Numbered from the stretch's first letter, positions 1 to 11,210 are shown. The stretch is DNA of 64,000 nt from Meloidogyne chitwoodi (GCA_015183035.1 JACZZP010000009.1:2046001-2110000), one strand, 5' to 3'. Notes: a model not told the origin generated them from the letters alone. Numbers and translations are program-made.

Positions 1-229
1 CAGTGACTGATATCCAAAAATATTACAATTGATCCGTCAACAATATATAAGTAATTCAACTCTTAACATTTATTTAAAGATTAATAAAATAAATTATATT
101 AAGCAAAATAATTTGTTAATTTTACTTAATATAATATATTTTATTTAAAATTGTAATAAATGGTAATACTTTTTGAACTTAAAGAGAACCACGTAACGTA
201 ATTGTTGTATTTTTGGATGTCAGTCACTG
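1..229. mobile_element. Short MITE-like element in a Wnt intron
   Basis: The first bases of the window (CAGTGACTGATATCCAAAAA) return as an inverted copy ending at 229, with one mismatch (ATATCC versus ACATCC) and a shared AATA continuation. The 180 bases between are AT-rich and non-coding. It lies downstream of the last visible Wnt exon, so it is intronic. The left end may start just before the window, so a target duplication cannot be judged. Confidence 0.6.
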
Positions 230-310
230 GACTGATAAAAATATTGTTTTATGTAAGGGATAATCTTAGTATATATAAATATTTTTTGTAATTATTTTAC
301 TAAATAATAC

Positions 311-1981
311 CAATTGCATCCAACAAGTCTTAAGATTACATGAACCACTAACTCCATGACATTTACATTTTGGTTTTGTATGTCGTTTTAAAATCTTTTA
401 AAAAAATTAATTAACTAAATAATTTATAAATAAAACCTTTCTTCCAACTTCATTATTCCAACGATTCATTAATGAACGCCCATGGCCTTCAGCATCACGT
501 TTTATACTTTCTTCTTTTTCACGAACATCCACAAAATCACTAATTTTTAAATTAAAAAATTTAAATAAAATGTTAAAAATACTTATATTTATCAAATTAT
601 TATTTTTTAAATAAAATTTTAGTTTTAATTAAAAATTAAAATTTAATTTTACCGTGAAAATCTATATCCATAATCAATATTATCACCACAACCTCCCCAT
701 GTCCAATCATCATTAATATGATTTTCTTGTTGTTGGGGTTTATTAGACTCTGTTGATGCACATCCACAACTTTTTAGCATTCCAAGTCGACAACGACGGC
801 CAATTTCATGAGTAACACCTGCAGACATTATTGCATAGGTAAATGCTGCTTCACGAGTACCTTTTTATAAATTTTTATGTTATTTTTTAAATTAAAATTA
901 ATTAATATTCCCGTTATATTGGGGGTGTCTCCTATAAGGGAGTCAAATATTTAATTTTAAAAATATATTCAAAAATTTTTAATAAAAAATTTCTCAAATT
1001 TAGGTAATTTATAAAATTTCAATTTTTATCTAACCTCTTTTGTGTACTGGACCGATATGCCCTATTAACTCTCTAGGTGTTGAACAATTCCAGCGATGAT
1101 TACGAAATTGCCATTCACATTCCTTTAAAAAGAAAATAATTTTAAAGTTTTTTTATATTTAATCCATGAGAATTTAGCTTAGAGCAGTTAAATAAATATA
1201 ATAAATATAGTATTTATTTTATTTTTATAAAAAACTAACAGAAATTGCTTGCTTTGCACCATTCCCAACTGCCGGCATGTGGTCTTTGAAAAGTTCGCCT
1301 ATTAAAAACAAAAGAAAATCAGAAATAAAATCAGAATTTTAATATTATAACTTCGATATTTTATTTGGAATTTAAATAATAAAAATCAGAATTTAATTTT
1401 AAAAAATCAGAATTTACAAATTCTTTTTTGCCCAGGTGAAAGACCCTTCAATTCTGTACATTCTGTAGCTGTTACTGTTGAAATTTGAGAAGATAAAGGT
1501 TGTGATTGTCTTTGCTTTGAATAAAGTTTATTATTTTGTTCTTGATAATAATAATTATTTTGTTGTTTTAATTCATCTAATTGTTGTTGTAAATTAAGTT
1601 GACTACTTAATTGGGCAACTGATGACCTAAAAATAAATTATAATTAATTATTATAAATCAGAATTAAATCATAATTTAATCAGACTTACTTAGAAAATCA
1701 AAATATAAATCAGAATTATTTAGAAAATGAAATTTAAAATCAGAATTTAAACCAGAATTATTTAGAAAATCAAAATTAAAATCAGAATAATTAATTTAAT
1801 TAATTTCAGAATTTTCTGTTTAATCATTAATTATTTATAAAATTTCAGAAAATAAAAAATAATATACTTACCACCAAGAAACATCAAGCATTGCTTCTGA
1901 TTTAGAAAATAACAGAAAATAAAAATTAATTAAAATAATAATTAAATTTCGTTGTACAATGTTTGTTCTTTTATTTTTAAT
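311..1981 (-). CDS. cwn-2: Wnt ligand, Wnt-5/CWN-2-like, 3' end outside window
   Basis: Secreted Wnt glycoprotein. Exons on the minus strand: about 1981-1872, 1626-1418, 1298-1240, 1122-1035, 860-653, 539-437, 394-311; the rest lies before base 1. Junction phases all fit. Visible Wnt signatures in order: CxxLxGLSxGQ near the start, RWNCST, GTREAAFxYAI, [26 protein letters not shown] and [11 protein letters not shown] (the palmitoleoylation site) followed by LKTCW. The [13 protein letters not shown] and [11 protein letters not shown] wording is closest to Wnt-5/CWN-2. The first exon opens with about 17 hydrophobic residues that look like a signal peptide, but no ATG precedes them: the frame is closed by TAA at 1984-1982, and the only Met (1891) follows the hydrophobic run. 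The start is therefore unassigned and probably lies in an upstream exon. Family certain, subtype likely. Confidence 0.9.
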
Positions 1982-2009
1982 TATTTTATTTTCCTTATTT
2001 GGAGACATC

Positions 2010-3290
2010 TGTGTATTTATAATTTTTAATTAAATTAATTTATAAATATAAAATCAGAACACAATGATTTTCTAGGAATTAGAACTTGGAAATTTCAAAG
2101 AATTTTAAAATATTGAATTCTGACAAATTTATTTTGGTTTTTAAGAGACAAATTAAATAATTATTTGCCCCTAAAAAATTTAAAATCTTTTTTATTTTAT
2201 ATTACTTATTTTATAAAGTGTTATAATCTTCTTAAAAAAATTGTCAAAAATAAATTTTAACAAAATTATAATTATTTATTATTATTATTTATTTGCTCTA
2301 TATTTGCAACTCTTTTAGGTATATTATCATTTAACTGATAATTTATTTATTTATTTGTCTTCCTCTTTTTTTTTATAAGCCTTTGGGAATTGTAAAGCCG
2401 AGAATTGAGTGTGAATAAATATATTATAAATAATTAAAAAAATAAAATAAAAATTAATTTAATTGGACAAATGTATTAAATTAAAAAATAATAAAATTAA
2501 ATAATTTTTTTACTAATTTTGGGACTAAAAAAAATATTTTTTATATTTTATTTAAATAAATATGTGTGGCGTAGCAATTTAGATAGCATCGAGAAATGTT
2601 AAAAATAAAAAAGGGTAATAAAAATAAAGTCAAGACAAATAGGAAGAGGAAATACTATTAGAAAATGTATATATTAAATATTTATGAGTATTTAGAAAAT
2701 TAAAAAATATTTTAAATTTTTAAATAATTATTTTGTAATAAATTATAAATTTTTTAAATAATATTTTTGTAAAAATAATTTTTATATCAAAAATATTTTT
2801 TATTAAAAAAAAATAAACTATTAAAAGTTTTCACTAAAAAATAAAGAAAAATAAAAAAAAGAATAAAGTCTGCGCCATAAATTTTTGACAAAAGTGAATG
2901 TCTTAAGAAAGGGTGCATCTGATAAAAAAATAATAAAAATTGAAGTTTTCTCTTTAATATTATTATTCTTTTCTTTGAGAATAAATAATGTATTTTAGGT
3001 GGATAAAAAATAAAATAAAAAATATATTAAATATTCAATAACATTATTTCCAAATAAATATAAAATAATTCGAAAAATATATTTTTTATTATTTTTTAAT
3101 AAAAATTTATTTTTCAGGTACTACCAACCTTTAAAACTTTTTTTTTTTAATTAAATATTCTATTGTTTTTAAAAGTCTGTCTCAAATATGGACTATATTT
3201 TTTACCAATTTTAACAAAAGTAAAAAAATAAAACAAATATTTTTTAAAGCTTCTTCAAAAAATAATAAAAAAAAATATTTAATTATAACA
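2010..3290. other. AT-rich non-coding stretch
   Basis: No exon-like stretch, RNA gene or clear inverted repeat seen. It is the 5' flank of the Wnt gene and should hold its promoter and perhaps an upstream start exon. Confidence 0.5.
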
Positions 3291-3292
3291 GG

Positions 3293-3790
3293 GTTGTGAT
3301 TTTATTAAAATTCTGATTTAAAAAATTCTGATTTTACTAAATTCTGATTTTATTAAAATTCTGATTTTATTAAATTCTGATTTTATTAAATTCTGATTTT
3401 ATATAAATTCTGATTTAAAAAATTCTGATTTTATTAAATTCTGATTTTATTAAAATTCTGATTTAAAAAATTCTGATTTTATTAAAATTCTGATTTAAAA
3501 AATTCTGATTTTATTAAATTCTGATTTTATTAAAATTCTGATTTAAAAAATTCTGATTTTATTAAATTCTGATTTTATTAAAATTCTGATTTTATTAAAT
3601 TCTGATTTTATTAAAATTCTGATTTTATTAAATTCTGATTTAAAAAATTCTGATTTTATTAAATTCTGATTTTATTAAAATTCTGATTTTATTAAAATTC
3701 TGATTTAAAAAATTCTGATTTTATTGAAATTCTGATTTTATTAAAATTCTGATTTTATTAAATTCTGATTTAAAAAATTCTGATTTTTAT
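3293..3790. repeat. Tandem array of TTCTGATTT units
   Basis: About 30 irregular tandem units built on TTCTGATTTTATTAAA, alternating with the shorter TTCTGATTTAAAAAA. The same core (or its complement AAATCAGAA) is scattered through Wnt introns (1320-1860), a mep-1 intron minisatellite (49.3-49.6 kb), the mep-1 5' flank (52.8 kb) and an intron at 60.1 kb. Confidence 0.85.
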
Positions 3791-5567
3791 TTTCTGTTTT
3801 TTAATATTTAAAAAAGAAATATTTATTTATTTAAAAATACTAATAAATCTTTCTTTTGTCTTTTTCTGTCATTTAAGTATTTATATATATATATATTTAT
3901 TTATTTATACTTTTCTTTCCCTCTCGGGCAATTAATTATTATTATTTTCCGTAAACTGCCACACTAAAAACCTGTCATGGCAAAAACCAATTTTTCTTTT
4001 ATAAAAAAAGATAAATAATATAAAATATATTAAATATTCTTTTTGGATATTTTTTGAAAAATTAAAAAAAAAGTTTTTTCTAAATTAATAAAAATGTTTC
4101 TTTTTAATGAAAGACAAATGTGAAATTATATAAAACTAAAGAAAATAAAAATAAAATTGTTATTATTTAAAAGAAGACTCTTTATGAATAATTAATTTAG
4201 CTAAAATAATAAAAATATATTTTTATAAAATAAATAAAATAATTAATTGTTGAAAAAGTCAAAAATTAAAATAAATAATTTAATAATTTTAATTAAATTT
4301 AAAAAGGCATCCCTAAAAGGTCAATTATACATTTTTTATTCATGAAATGTCCAAAAGGTATTAAGACAACCAATAAATAATGTTAGAACAGGAATTTTGA
4401 AAAAATTGTGACCGGAAATTTGAAATGATCGACCAGACCCTAAACAGACCAGTCATATATATTTATATATTTAAATGACACTATAAAATTTAAAATATAT
4501 TATAAAAACAAAGTCTGTTAAAACTAATATATAAATTTAAAAAGAAATAAAAGAATTAAATTAATTTAATTCTTTTATAAATATAAATCAGAAATAAAAT
4601 AAATGTTTTGACAAAACAAATTGAGTAATGACTTAAGAATTTTGGAGAAACAAAAAAAAAGAAGGTAAGGATATAATAATAAATAAATAAATAAAAATAA
4701 AAGAAACGATTGGCCGCCCAATGGCAGAAGGAGATAATAATATGTATTTAATTTTACTTTAATTAATTTTTAAATGAAAAAATTAAAAATTGGCAGTATT
4801 ATTAGCTATAAAGGTATTTTTAAGTCTTTTAAAATTGGAAGATTTTGAAAATATTTATTTAAAAGGAATGGAGATTTTTCTAAAAGTTTAGCTTCCCTAA
4901 AAATTTAATAATTTATAAATTAAATTATTTGTAATTTTTTTTAATTTTCAATAAATACTAAAATTAGTTATTTATTTAATTTTCTTATTTTGTAAAATTA
5001 TCATAATAATTTTTATTTTATAAATTAAAAAAATTAAATTAAAACATAAAAATAAAATAAATAAAATTAAAATATATTTAATAAAAATAATTTTCGTACT
5101 TTTATTTTAAAATTCCTCAATAAATTAAATATTGATTAAATAAATTTTTTAAAATATTTTTTAGAAAAAAGAACTCAAATAATTCCAAAACTGTAAAGTT
5201 AGTAGCAGAAGGCACGCCGTAGGCTAATTCACACAGATAAAAACAGGGGAGGGCCAATAAATAAAGAAAATAAATATTTTGACTTGAAAAGAATAAAATA
5301 AATGATAGGGGGGATATATTGAACAAAAAAAATAAAATAAAATAAAATAAAATAAAATAAATTTATTTAAAATGATGGATCACTTTCGGCGCAAACTGAG
5401 ATATTTGAACAGAAAGAGAGAGACGCAGGAGAAAAGAAGAGAAAAGAATGACAGGTTTATTATAACAAACTATTTGTGTGGGAGAGAAGTAAAAACTATG
5501 GAAATTTATTTTTATTTATTTTTTTAATTTTTTTAATATTTTAAATTAATATAATTTAAAAAAATAT
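3791..5567. other. AT-rich non-coding stretch with an AAAAT run
   Basis: No coding exon supported. A slightly less AT-rich patch at about 5170-5310 has an open frame but no splice context or recognisable protein. A simple (AAAAT)n run lies near 5326-5360. Confidence 0.45.
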
Positions 5568-5982
5568 ATTTTAAATTATTTAAAAATCAAAAAATATTTT
5601 ATATATTTTTATAGCATAAAAGAAATATTGCTATAAATAAATTTAATTTTTAATAATTATTTTTGTTTTAATTTTAAATTAAAAAAATAAAAATATTTAT
5701 TTATTCTTCTCATCTTTTAATAAAAAAATTATTTAAAATATTTTTTCTCAACGTTTGGCAAATTTATTAAATTTATCATTTCTTGCAAAACGAGCACCAG
5801 AAGAAACATTTTCATCTTCTATTGGAATAAATTCTACAATTTCTAATTAGGTAAATTAAAATATTAAATTAATTAATTAATTAAATTTATTTATTTTAAA
5901 ATTAAAAAATATATTTATTTAAAAAAGAGGACCAAAAGGGATGAAATTTCCACAAATTCTCCCCAATAAAATATAAATTATA
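5568..5982. repeat. 410-bp duplicate of the neuropeptide exon region, copy 1
   Basis: Nearly identical to 10804-11210, in the same orientation. It contains the complete terminal exon (5842-5748, minus) whose frame reads SSGARFARNDKFNKFAKR then stop, with its AG acceptor. Neither a signal peptide nor further exons are seen beside this copy, so it is probably a non-functional fragment. Confidence 0.8.
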
Positions 5983-6691
5983 AATAAATAAATATAAAAA
6001 TAATTAATTTTTTTCAGAATTTGTTTGTTATTTACTGTAAAGATGATTTATATAATTACTACCTATATAAAAAATAATTTGTGGAAAGGATTATATTTAG
6101 TGTTTTAACAAGTTTTATCATTTTGATAATTTATTAAATTATTTAATAAATATTTTTATTAAAAATTAAAATTTTTATTTTTTATTATAATTCCACTAAT
6201 TTTAATTATATATTTTTTTTAATTAAAATTTTTATTTTCTAAATATTAATAGAATTATTTAAATTTATCTTTTAAATTTAATTTAATTTAAAAATAATTT
6301 TTAAATTAAATTAAATCAATAATTTAATTTTAAAAAAAATTTTTAAAAAAGGAGAGTGTCTTAATTAAAATCAATTAAAATATCTCTCAACTATGTTGGC
6401 AATTCTATCGATTTTACCATCTTTTAAAAATTTATTCATTTTTAATATTCTTTTTTAAATTAAATTTTTTAATAAAAATAATTTAATTATTATAATTTGT
6501 AAACTAAATTATTTTTTAATATTTAAATAATTAAATTTTAGAGAAAACATATAATTTAAGAAAAAAATTATTTAAATGATAGCAATAATTTTTTTGTAAA
6601 AAAGAGAATTTTCGGTGAATTATCCAGTATTTTTAAATAAAAAATATTTAAATTAAATTTTTATTAAAAATTTAAGAAAATTAAAATTTAA
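5983..6691. other. AT-rich intergenic stretch
   Basis: Nothing recognised apart from being the 5' flank of the secreted FLYWCH-like gene. Confidence 0.4.
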
Positions 6692-7042
6692 ATGATTATT
6701 TATTTATTTATTTTTAATTTTATTTTAATTTATTTAAAATGTTTTGTAAATTCTGGAGATAATGAAGTAACTTTTAGTGAATATTTTCAATCATTACCTG
6801 GTTTGGTTTTAATTTTCTTATATTAAAAAATAATAAAATAAATTATATAATCTTTTTATTAATATTATATAATTTAATATTATATAATTTAGAAGAAAGC
6901 ATTGATGATTCTGTTTGGGGTACACCACAAAGCACCCATCAAGACTATCCCCAATATAATCTAAACAATCAAGCAATTCCTAGTCAACATCATCAAATAA
7001 ACAAAATGCAAAATTTAGGTTATATGCAATCTTATCTTAAAC

Positions 7043-7307
7043 CAATGTTGCGCCGGGTTACCCGAAACCCGACCCGAGAAATTTTGGACAACCCGACCCG
7101 ACATTTTCAACATTACCCGATTGCGCTTAAGAGAGAATTTTTTGCAAAAGTGTGTAAAAAATTTTCACCTATGGCAATAAAAAAGGTGAATTGTTGGAGC
7201 ATAAAAAATCTTTAAACTTTTTGCCTGCGGCGTTAATATTACCCGAAACCCAAAATTTACTAAAATTAACCCGACCCGACACTCGAGGTCAACCCGGAAC
7301 AACCCTG
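7043..7307. mobile_element. Non-autonomous hAT-like element in exon 2
   Basis: A 265-bp insertion with imperfect terminal inverted repeats: CAATGTTGCGCCGGGTT at the left and AACCCGGAACAACCCTG at the right, resembling hAT ends (CAGGGTTG). It is flanked by an 8-bp target duplication, TCTTAAAC at 7035-7042 and TCTTACAC at 7308-7315 (7 of 8 match). It is less AT-rich than its surroundings and rich in ACCCGACCCGA. No transposase. Confidence 0.8.
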
Positions 7308-7805
7308 TCTTACACCATTAAATGGTTTGTTTTTTTAAATTAAAATCAAAGTAAAAAATGATTTTATTAAATAAATATCTTTTTTAAAAAATGTATATTA
7401 TTATTTAGAGGAAAACAATGGTAATCATTTATGGCTTCAGCAATATCAACTCAACAATCAAGGTAATCAACAAACTAATCCACACAATCAAGCAATGCCA
7501 AGTCATCAACAACAAATAAACAACATAGAAAAACAATACTTAATTAAAAGTGATAAGAAGACTTATAATATTTTTAAATCTTATTCTAAAAATGGTAAGT
7601 TAAACAAAAAATAATTTGTTTTTTGAATTTTACTTTTTTTAATATAAACTTGAGATTTAGAGTGAAATAAAATTGTTAAATATTATTATTAAATTTAAAC
7701 ATTTTAGAATTATTGTAGCACATACATACATATTAATTTTAAAGATTTGAATTAGTTAAATTTTATCAAATAAATATTATAATCTTCTTAAATTTTCGGC
7801 TCTAT

Positions 7806-8138
7806 TTCACTTTTATGAGTCCAATCGAATATTATTAGTCCAATGGAAGTTTATGAATCCAAACAATTTTGTCAAGGAATTAGAGTCTCATTTAGTTATT
7901 ACGGGAATAGGTCCCGGTCACGTTTCCGGGTCTCTTTTTCAGTTTAAAAAACAGATGAAACTTGGACTAAAATTACCTATTTTCTTCTGAAAAAGGGATC
8001 CGGAAACATGACTGGGATAAATTCCCTAATAACTAAATAAGACTCTAATTCCTTGACAAAATTGTTTGGATTCATAAACTTCCATTGGACTAATAATATT
8101 CGATTGGACTCATAAAAGTCCATAACTCATAAAGTGAA
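7806..8138. mobile_element. Foldback (palindromic) element in intron 3
   Basis: Two arms of about 150 bp read as near-perfect inverted copies: TTATGAGTCCAATCGAATAT at the left is mirrored at the right, and both arms carry GTCAAGGAATTAGAGTCT or its complement. The short centre differs. It sits wholly inside the intron between exons 7594 and 8208, so it need not affect the protein. Confidence 0.8.
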
Positions 8139-8305
8139 CTAGAACCAAATTTTCTTTTGTAAAATCTTTTATATTAATAATTATTTGAAATTAATATTTT
8201 TATAAAGGTGATCAATTATTTTTTTTCAAAACTAATATCTATAAATGCTTTAAATATACGAGAGATAAGAAAAAAGTTGATAGAGATAATTTCAACTGTG
8301 TAAAT

Positions 8306-9975
8306 GGTGCGACGACATTTGCGCCGTTGACATTTGCGCCGCGACACTTGCGCTGCGACTTATGCGCCGACGACATTTGCGGCGACGACTTTTGCGCCGA
8401 CGACTTTTGCGCCGGAAATATTTTAAAACGCGACATTTGCGCCGCCTTTAAATTAAAAAAATAAAGTAAATTAAAGATTTAAAAAATTATTAAAAAAATT
8501 AAACTAAAATGTATCAACTAAATAAATCCGATTAAGATTCTAAATATTCCGATTAAGATATAAATATTCATTCTTTTAAATATTTGGCTATTGTATGTTA
8601 TAGCGGACTTTTTCTTTCTGTACCGATCCGGATGAGTGAGGTGTCATTCGAAAGCTCTTGCAAAACTTTGTCGAACTAGACATGGGGGAAGTTGATCCGA
8701 CGTCTATGAGCCGAGATACAGGTCTGAAAATCGAAAAACCATAGGGGGGACCAAGCTCTACTAAGTGATTACTGCGGCTGCACTTTAATTATTTTCACTG
8801 ATGTGAATTAATTATGTAATTTGCGCCGTAGAATAACGCATGTACCAAAAGCCAACGAGAGATGGGCTCCCAAATGAAGAAGTCATAGAACACTCCCAAT
8901 AGGTCCAAGTTTGGCGTGTTTTCCAGCAAACTTCGGTCCTTCATAACTTTCTTCAAAATCGTTCAATTTCGACAATTTTGGTCTCATTCGATAGGTTTCG
9001 GTACTTTTTTGGTTTGGGGGGCATTCTGCGGACATTTTTTGCGGACAATTATTATATATTTTATTAGTTGATTTTTGCCTAAGGCAATAAAAGGTGTAAA
9101 TTGATTAACAAAATTGCATAATGTTTTTTACCTTGTCATTTTAACATTATAAAGTAATTATTCGATAAAATGATTCAAAATCTTAAAAATTTTACTTTAT
9201 TACAATTGTACAACAAAATCAGCTTCCAGAAGAAGATTTTTATCACTGGTTAGTAGATCTTAAGCTTCTTCATCAACATAGAACCTGTGATTGTGGAAGA
9301 GAAATGAGTCAGGAAAAGCGGAAGGATAAATGCTCAACATGGCCACTCTGGCAGAAGCTGAAAAGACGCCATAAAGCAGAATTTGGAACAGCAGAAACAA
9401 CACTTGAGAGCTATATTCATGAATTTGTATGGAGACAACGTTTTAAAGGACCAGATTGTTTTTTCATTTAATTTCACAAATTGTCAATCATGATTCTTAT
9501 TTGTGTGAATAAAGTCAATCTATGCCTTAAGGAAACATTCAAACTAACATATACTAATAAAATATATAATAATTGTCCGCAAAAAATGTCCGCAGAATGC
9601 CCCCCAAACCAAAAAAGTACCTAGGTTTCTAAGAGTTCTTTCGAATGAGCTATCATACTCATATTCGAATTTTTCACCCCAAAAATGAGCTTACTCCCCC
9701 TATGATTTTTCAAGGGACCTGTAACTCGGCTCATAGACGTCGGATCAACTTCCCCCATGTCTAGTTCGACTAAGTAATTCTTTTTAAAATTTAATTTTTT
9801 AAATCTTTAATTTACTTTATTTTTTTAATTTAAAGGCGGCGCAAATGTCGCGTTTTAAAATATTTCCGGCGCAAAAGTCGTCGGCGCAAAAGTCGTCGCC
9901 GCAAATGTCGTCGGCGCATAAGTCGCAGCGCAAGTGTCGCGGCGCAAATGTCAACGGCGCAAATGTCCTGCAACC
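8306..9975. mobile_element. Foldback DNA transposon, 1.67 kb, in exon 4
   Basis: Flanked by a perfect 8-bp target duplication GTGTAAAT (8298-8305 and 9976-9983). The ends begin GGT and pair as inverted repeats of about 190 bp (8306-8495 with 9785-9975), built from repeats of GGCGCAAATGTCG and variants. Inside lie a second inverted pair carrying a motif around GAAAATCGAAAAACCAT (8590-8760 with 9660-9775) and a nested element at 9000-9621. No own transposase. The 8-bp duplication and GG ends suggest Merlin or a related superfamily. Confidence 0.85.
9000..9621 (+). mobile_element. Nested Merlin-like element with transposase remnant
   Basis: Ends are perfect inverted repeats of about 65 bp starting GGTACTTTTTTGGTTTGGGG, flanked by the 8-bp duplication TAGGTTTC (8992-8999 and 9622-9629). 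Inside, a plus-strand frame from about 9220 to the stop near 9471 reads an N-terminal zinc motif (CDCGREM) followed directly by a C-terminal block ending ESYIHEFVWRQRFKG, both typical of IS1016/ISXO2-like Merlin transposases. The central catalytic region is missing, and the presumed start (ATG near 9170) is in another frame. It is therefore a deleted, non-autonomous copy. Confidence 0.75.
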
Positions 9976-10539
9976 GTGTAAATTACCATAAAAAAAACAT
10001 GTACAATAAATGCGGAGGAAGAATTACTTTTAATAAAGAAAAGATAGAAATTGAGGAAACACAACCACATTCATGTCTAACAGATGAAATATTAAAAATA
10101 AATAACTATTATTATCAAGGTTATTGTTATCCAATTAACCAGTTAATTGATTTTAGAGGACCTTTTAATTTATTTATTATTACTAAATAATTTTTTATTT
10201 AAATTTATTTAAAAATTATATTTTTTAATTTTATTAGGTATATTTGAGATTAAGAAGAATATTTGTGTTTTACCTGGATTAGATGATATAATGAAGATAT
10301 CTTATTGTATTTATATTGAATATAATATTAAAGGAAATTCTGAAAAAATAGTTAATTTTGTTGGAACACAAGAATATGGAGTTAAAGATAATTGTAAAGA
10401 ACAAATATTTAATATTAATGAAGATATAGAAAATATAGAAAATATTGAATATATTGTTGTTTGGAGTAAAAACCGTATAACACGAAATGAAGATGAAATG
10501 ATATATCAAGTTTTTTTTATTAAAATTAAAAAAAAATAA

Positions 10540-10803
10540 TTTTTAATTTAAATTAAAGTTATATAATTTTATTAAAATATAGAGTCGAATCAAATATTAT
10601 CAAGAAGTAAATAATACAATCATTCTCAATCTATATTAACTATGAACAAAACAATTGATGAAATGTAATAATTGATTATATTTTGATTACTTGTTATTTT
10701 TAAATTTATTTTTTTTCGTAAAATCAGAAGATATGAAAAGTTACAAATTATTTACCTATACCAGGAGCCTATTAGAAATGCATCATATATTATTTTTGTT
10801 TAA
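10540..10803. other. Intergenic stretch
   Basis: Follows the stop of the FLYWCH-like gene; no coding exon or structured element recognised. Confidence 0.4.
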
Positions 10804-11210
10804 TTTTAAATTATTTAAAAATCAAAAAATATTTTATATATTTTTATAGCATAAAAGAAATATTGCTATAAATAAATTTAATTTTTAATAATTATTTTTG
10901 TTTTAATTTTAAATTAAAAAAATAAAAATATTTATTTATTCTTCTCATCTTTTAATAAAAAAATTATTTAAAATATTTTTTCTCAACGTTTGGCAAATTT
11001 ATTAAATTTATCATTTCTTGCAAAACGAGCACCAGAAGAAACATTTTCATCTTCTATTGGAATAAATTCTACAATTTCTAATTAGGTAAATTAAAATATT
11101 AAATTAATTAATTAATTAAATTTATTTATTTTAAAATTAAAAAATATATTTATTTAAAAAAGAGGACCAAAAGGGATGAAATTTCCACAAATTCTCCCCA
11201 ATAAAATATA
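10804..11210. repeat. 410-bp duplicate of the neuropeptide exon region, copy 2
   Basis: The partner of 5568-5982. Its exon (11077-10983, minus) carries the RFA-like peptide frame ending GARFARNDKFNKFAKR and stop. It could be an alternative last exon of the precursor just upstream: joining after the GAT of the DGYF codons gives an open frame. This cannot be decided without transcripts. Confidence 0.75.

Larger units (their letters stand above)
6692..10539 (+). pseudogene. Secreted FLYWCH-like protein gene interrupted by two transposons
   Basis: Five exons with matching phases: 6692-6800, 6893-7324 (interrupted at 7043), 7409-7594, 8208-10119 (interrupted at 8306) and 10238-10539. Exon 1 encodes a hydrophobic signal peptide. 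Exons 2 and 3 encode two related Gln/Asn-rich blocks sharing LNNQ, NQA and PS(Q/H)(H/Q)QQIN. Exon 4 encodes a FLYWCH-type zinc-binding pattern: aromatic YKCFKY, then NC, NKCGGRI and a final H-S-C in place of the usual H-x-H. Exon 5 encodes about 100 residues I do not recognise. Removing each insertion with one target copy restores a continuous frame: SYL(K/T)PLN in exon 2 and NCVNYHKK in exon 4. As it stands the frame ends at 7215 in the first insertion. FLYWCH domains are normally nuclear, so a signal peptide is odd. Domain call moderate, gene structure good. Confidence 0.65.

Noticed and set aside
5117..5326. 69-aa minus-strand Phe/Leu-rich open frame
   Set aside because: No signal cleavage pattern, splice support or similarity; AT-rich chance frame.
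8239..8436. 65-aa minus-strand open frame rich in AQKSS
   Set aside because: It is a translation of the GGCGCAAAAGTCG arrays in a transposon end and straddles the target duplication.
10279..10509. Minus-strand open frame of 76 aa
   Set aside because: Antisense to the well-supported last exon of the FLYWCH-like gene; Ile/Phe-rich because of AT bias.
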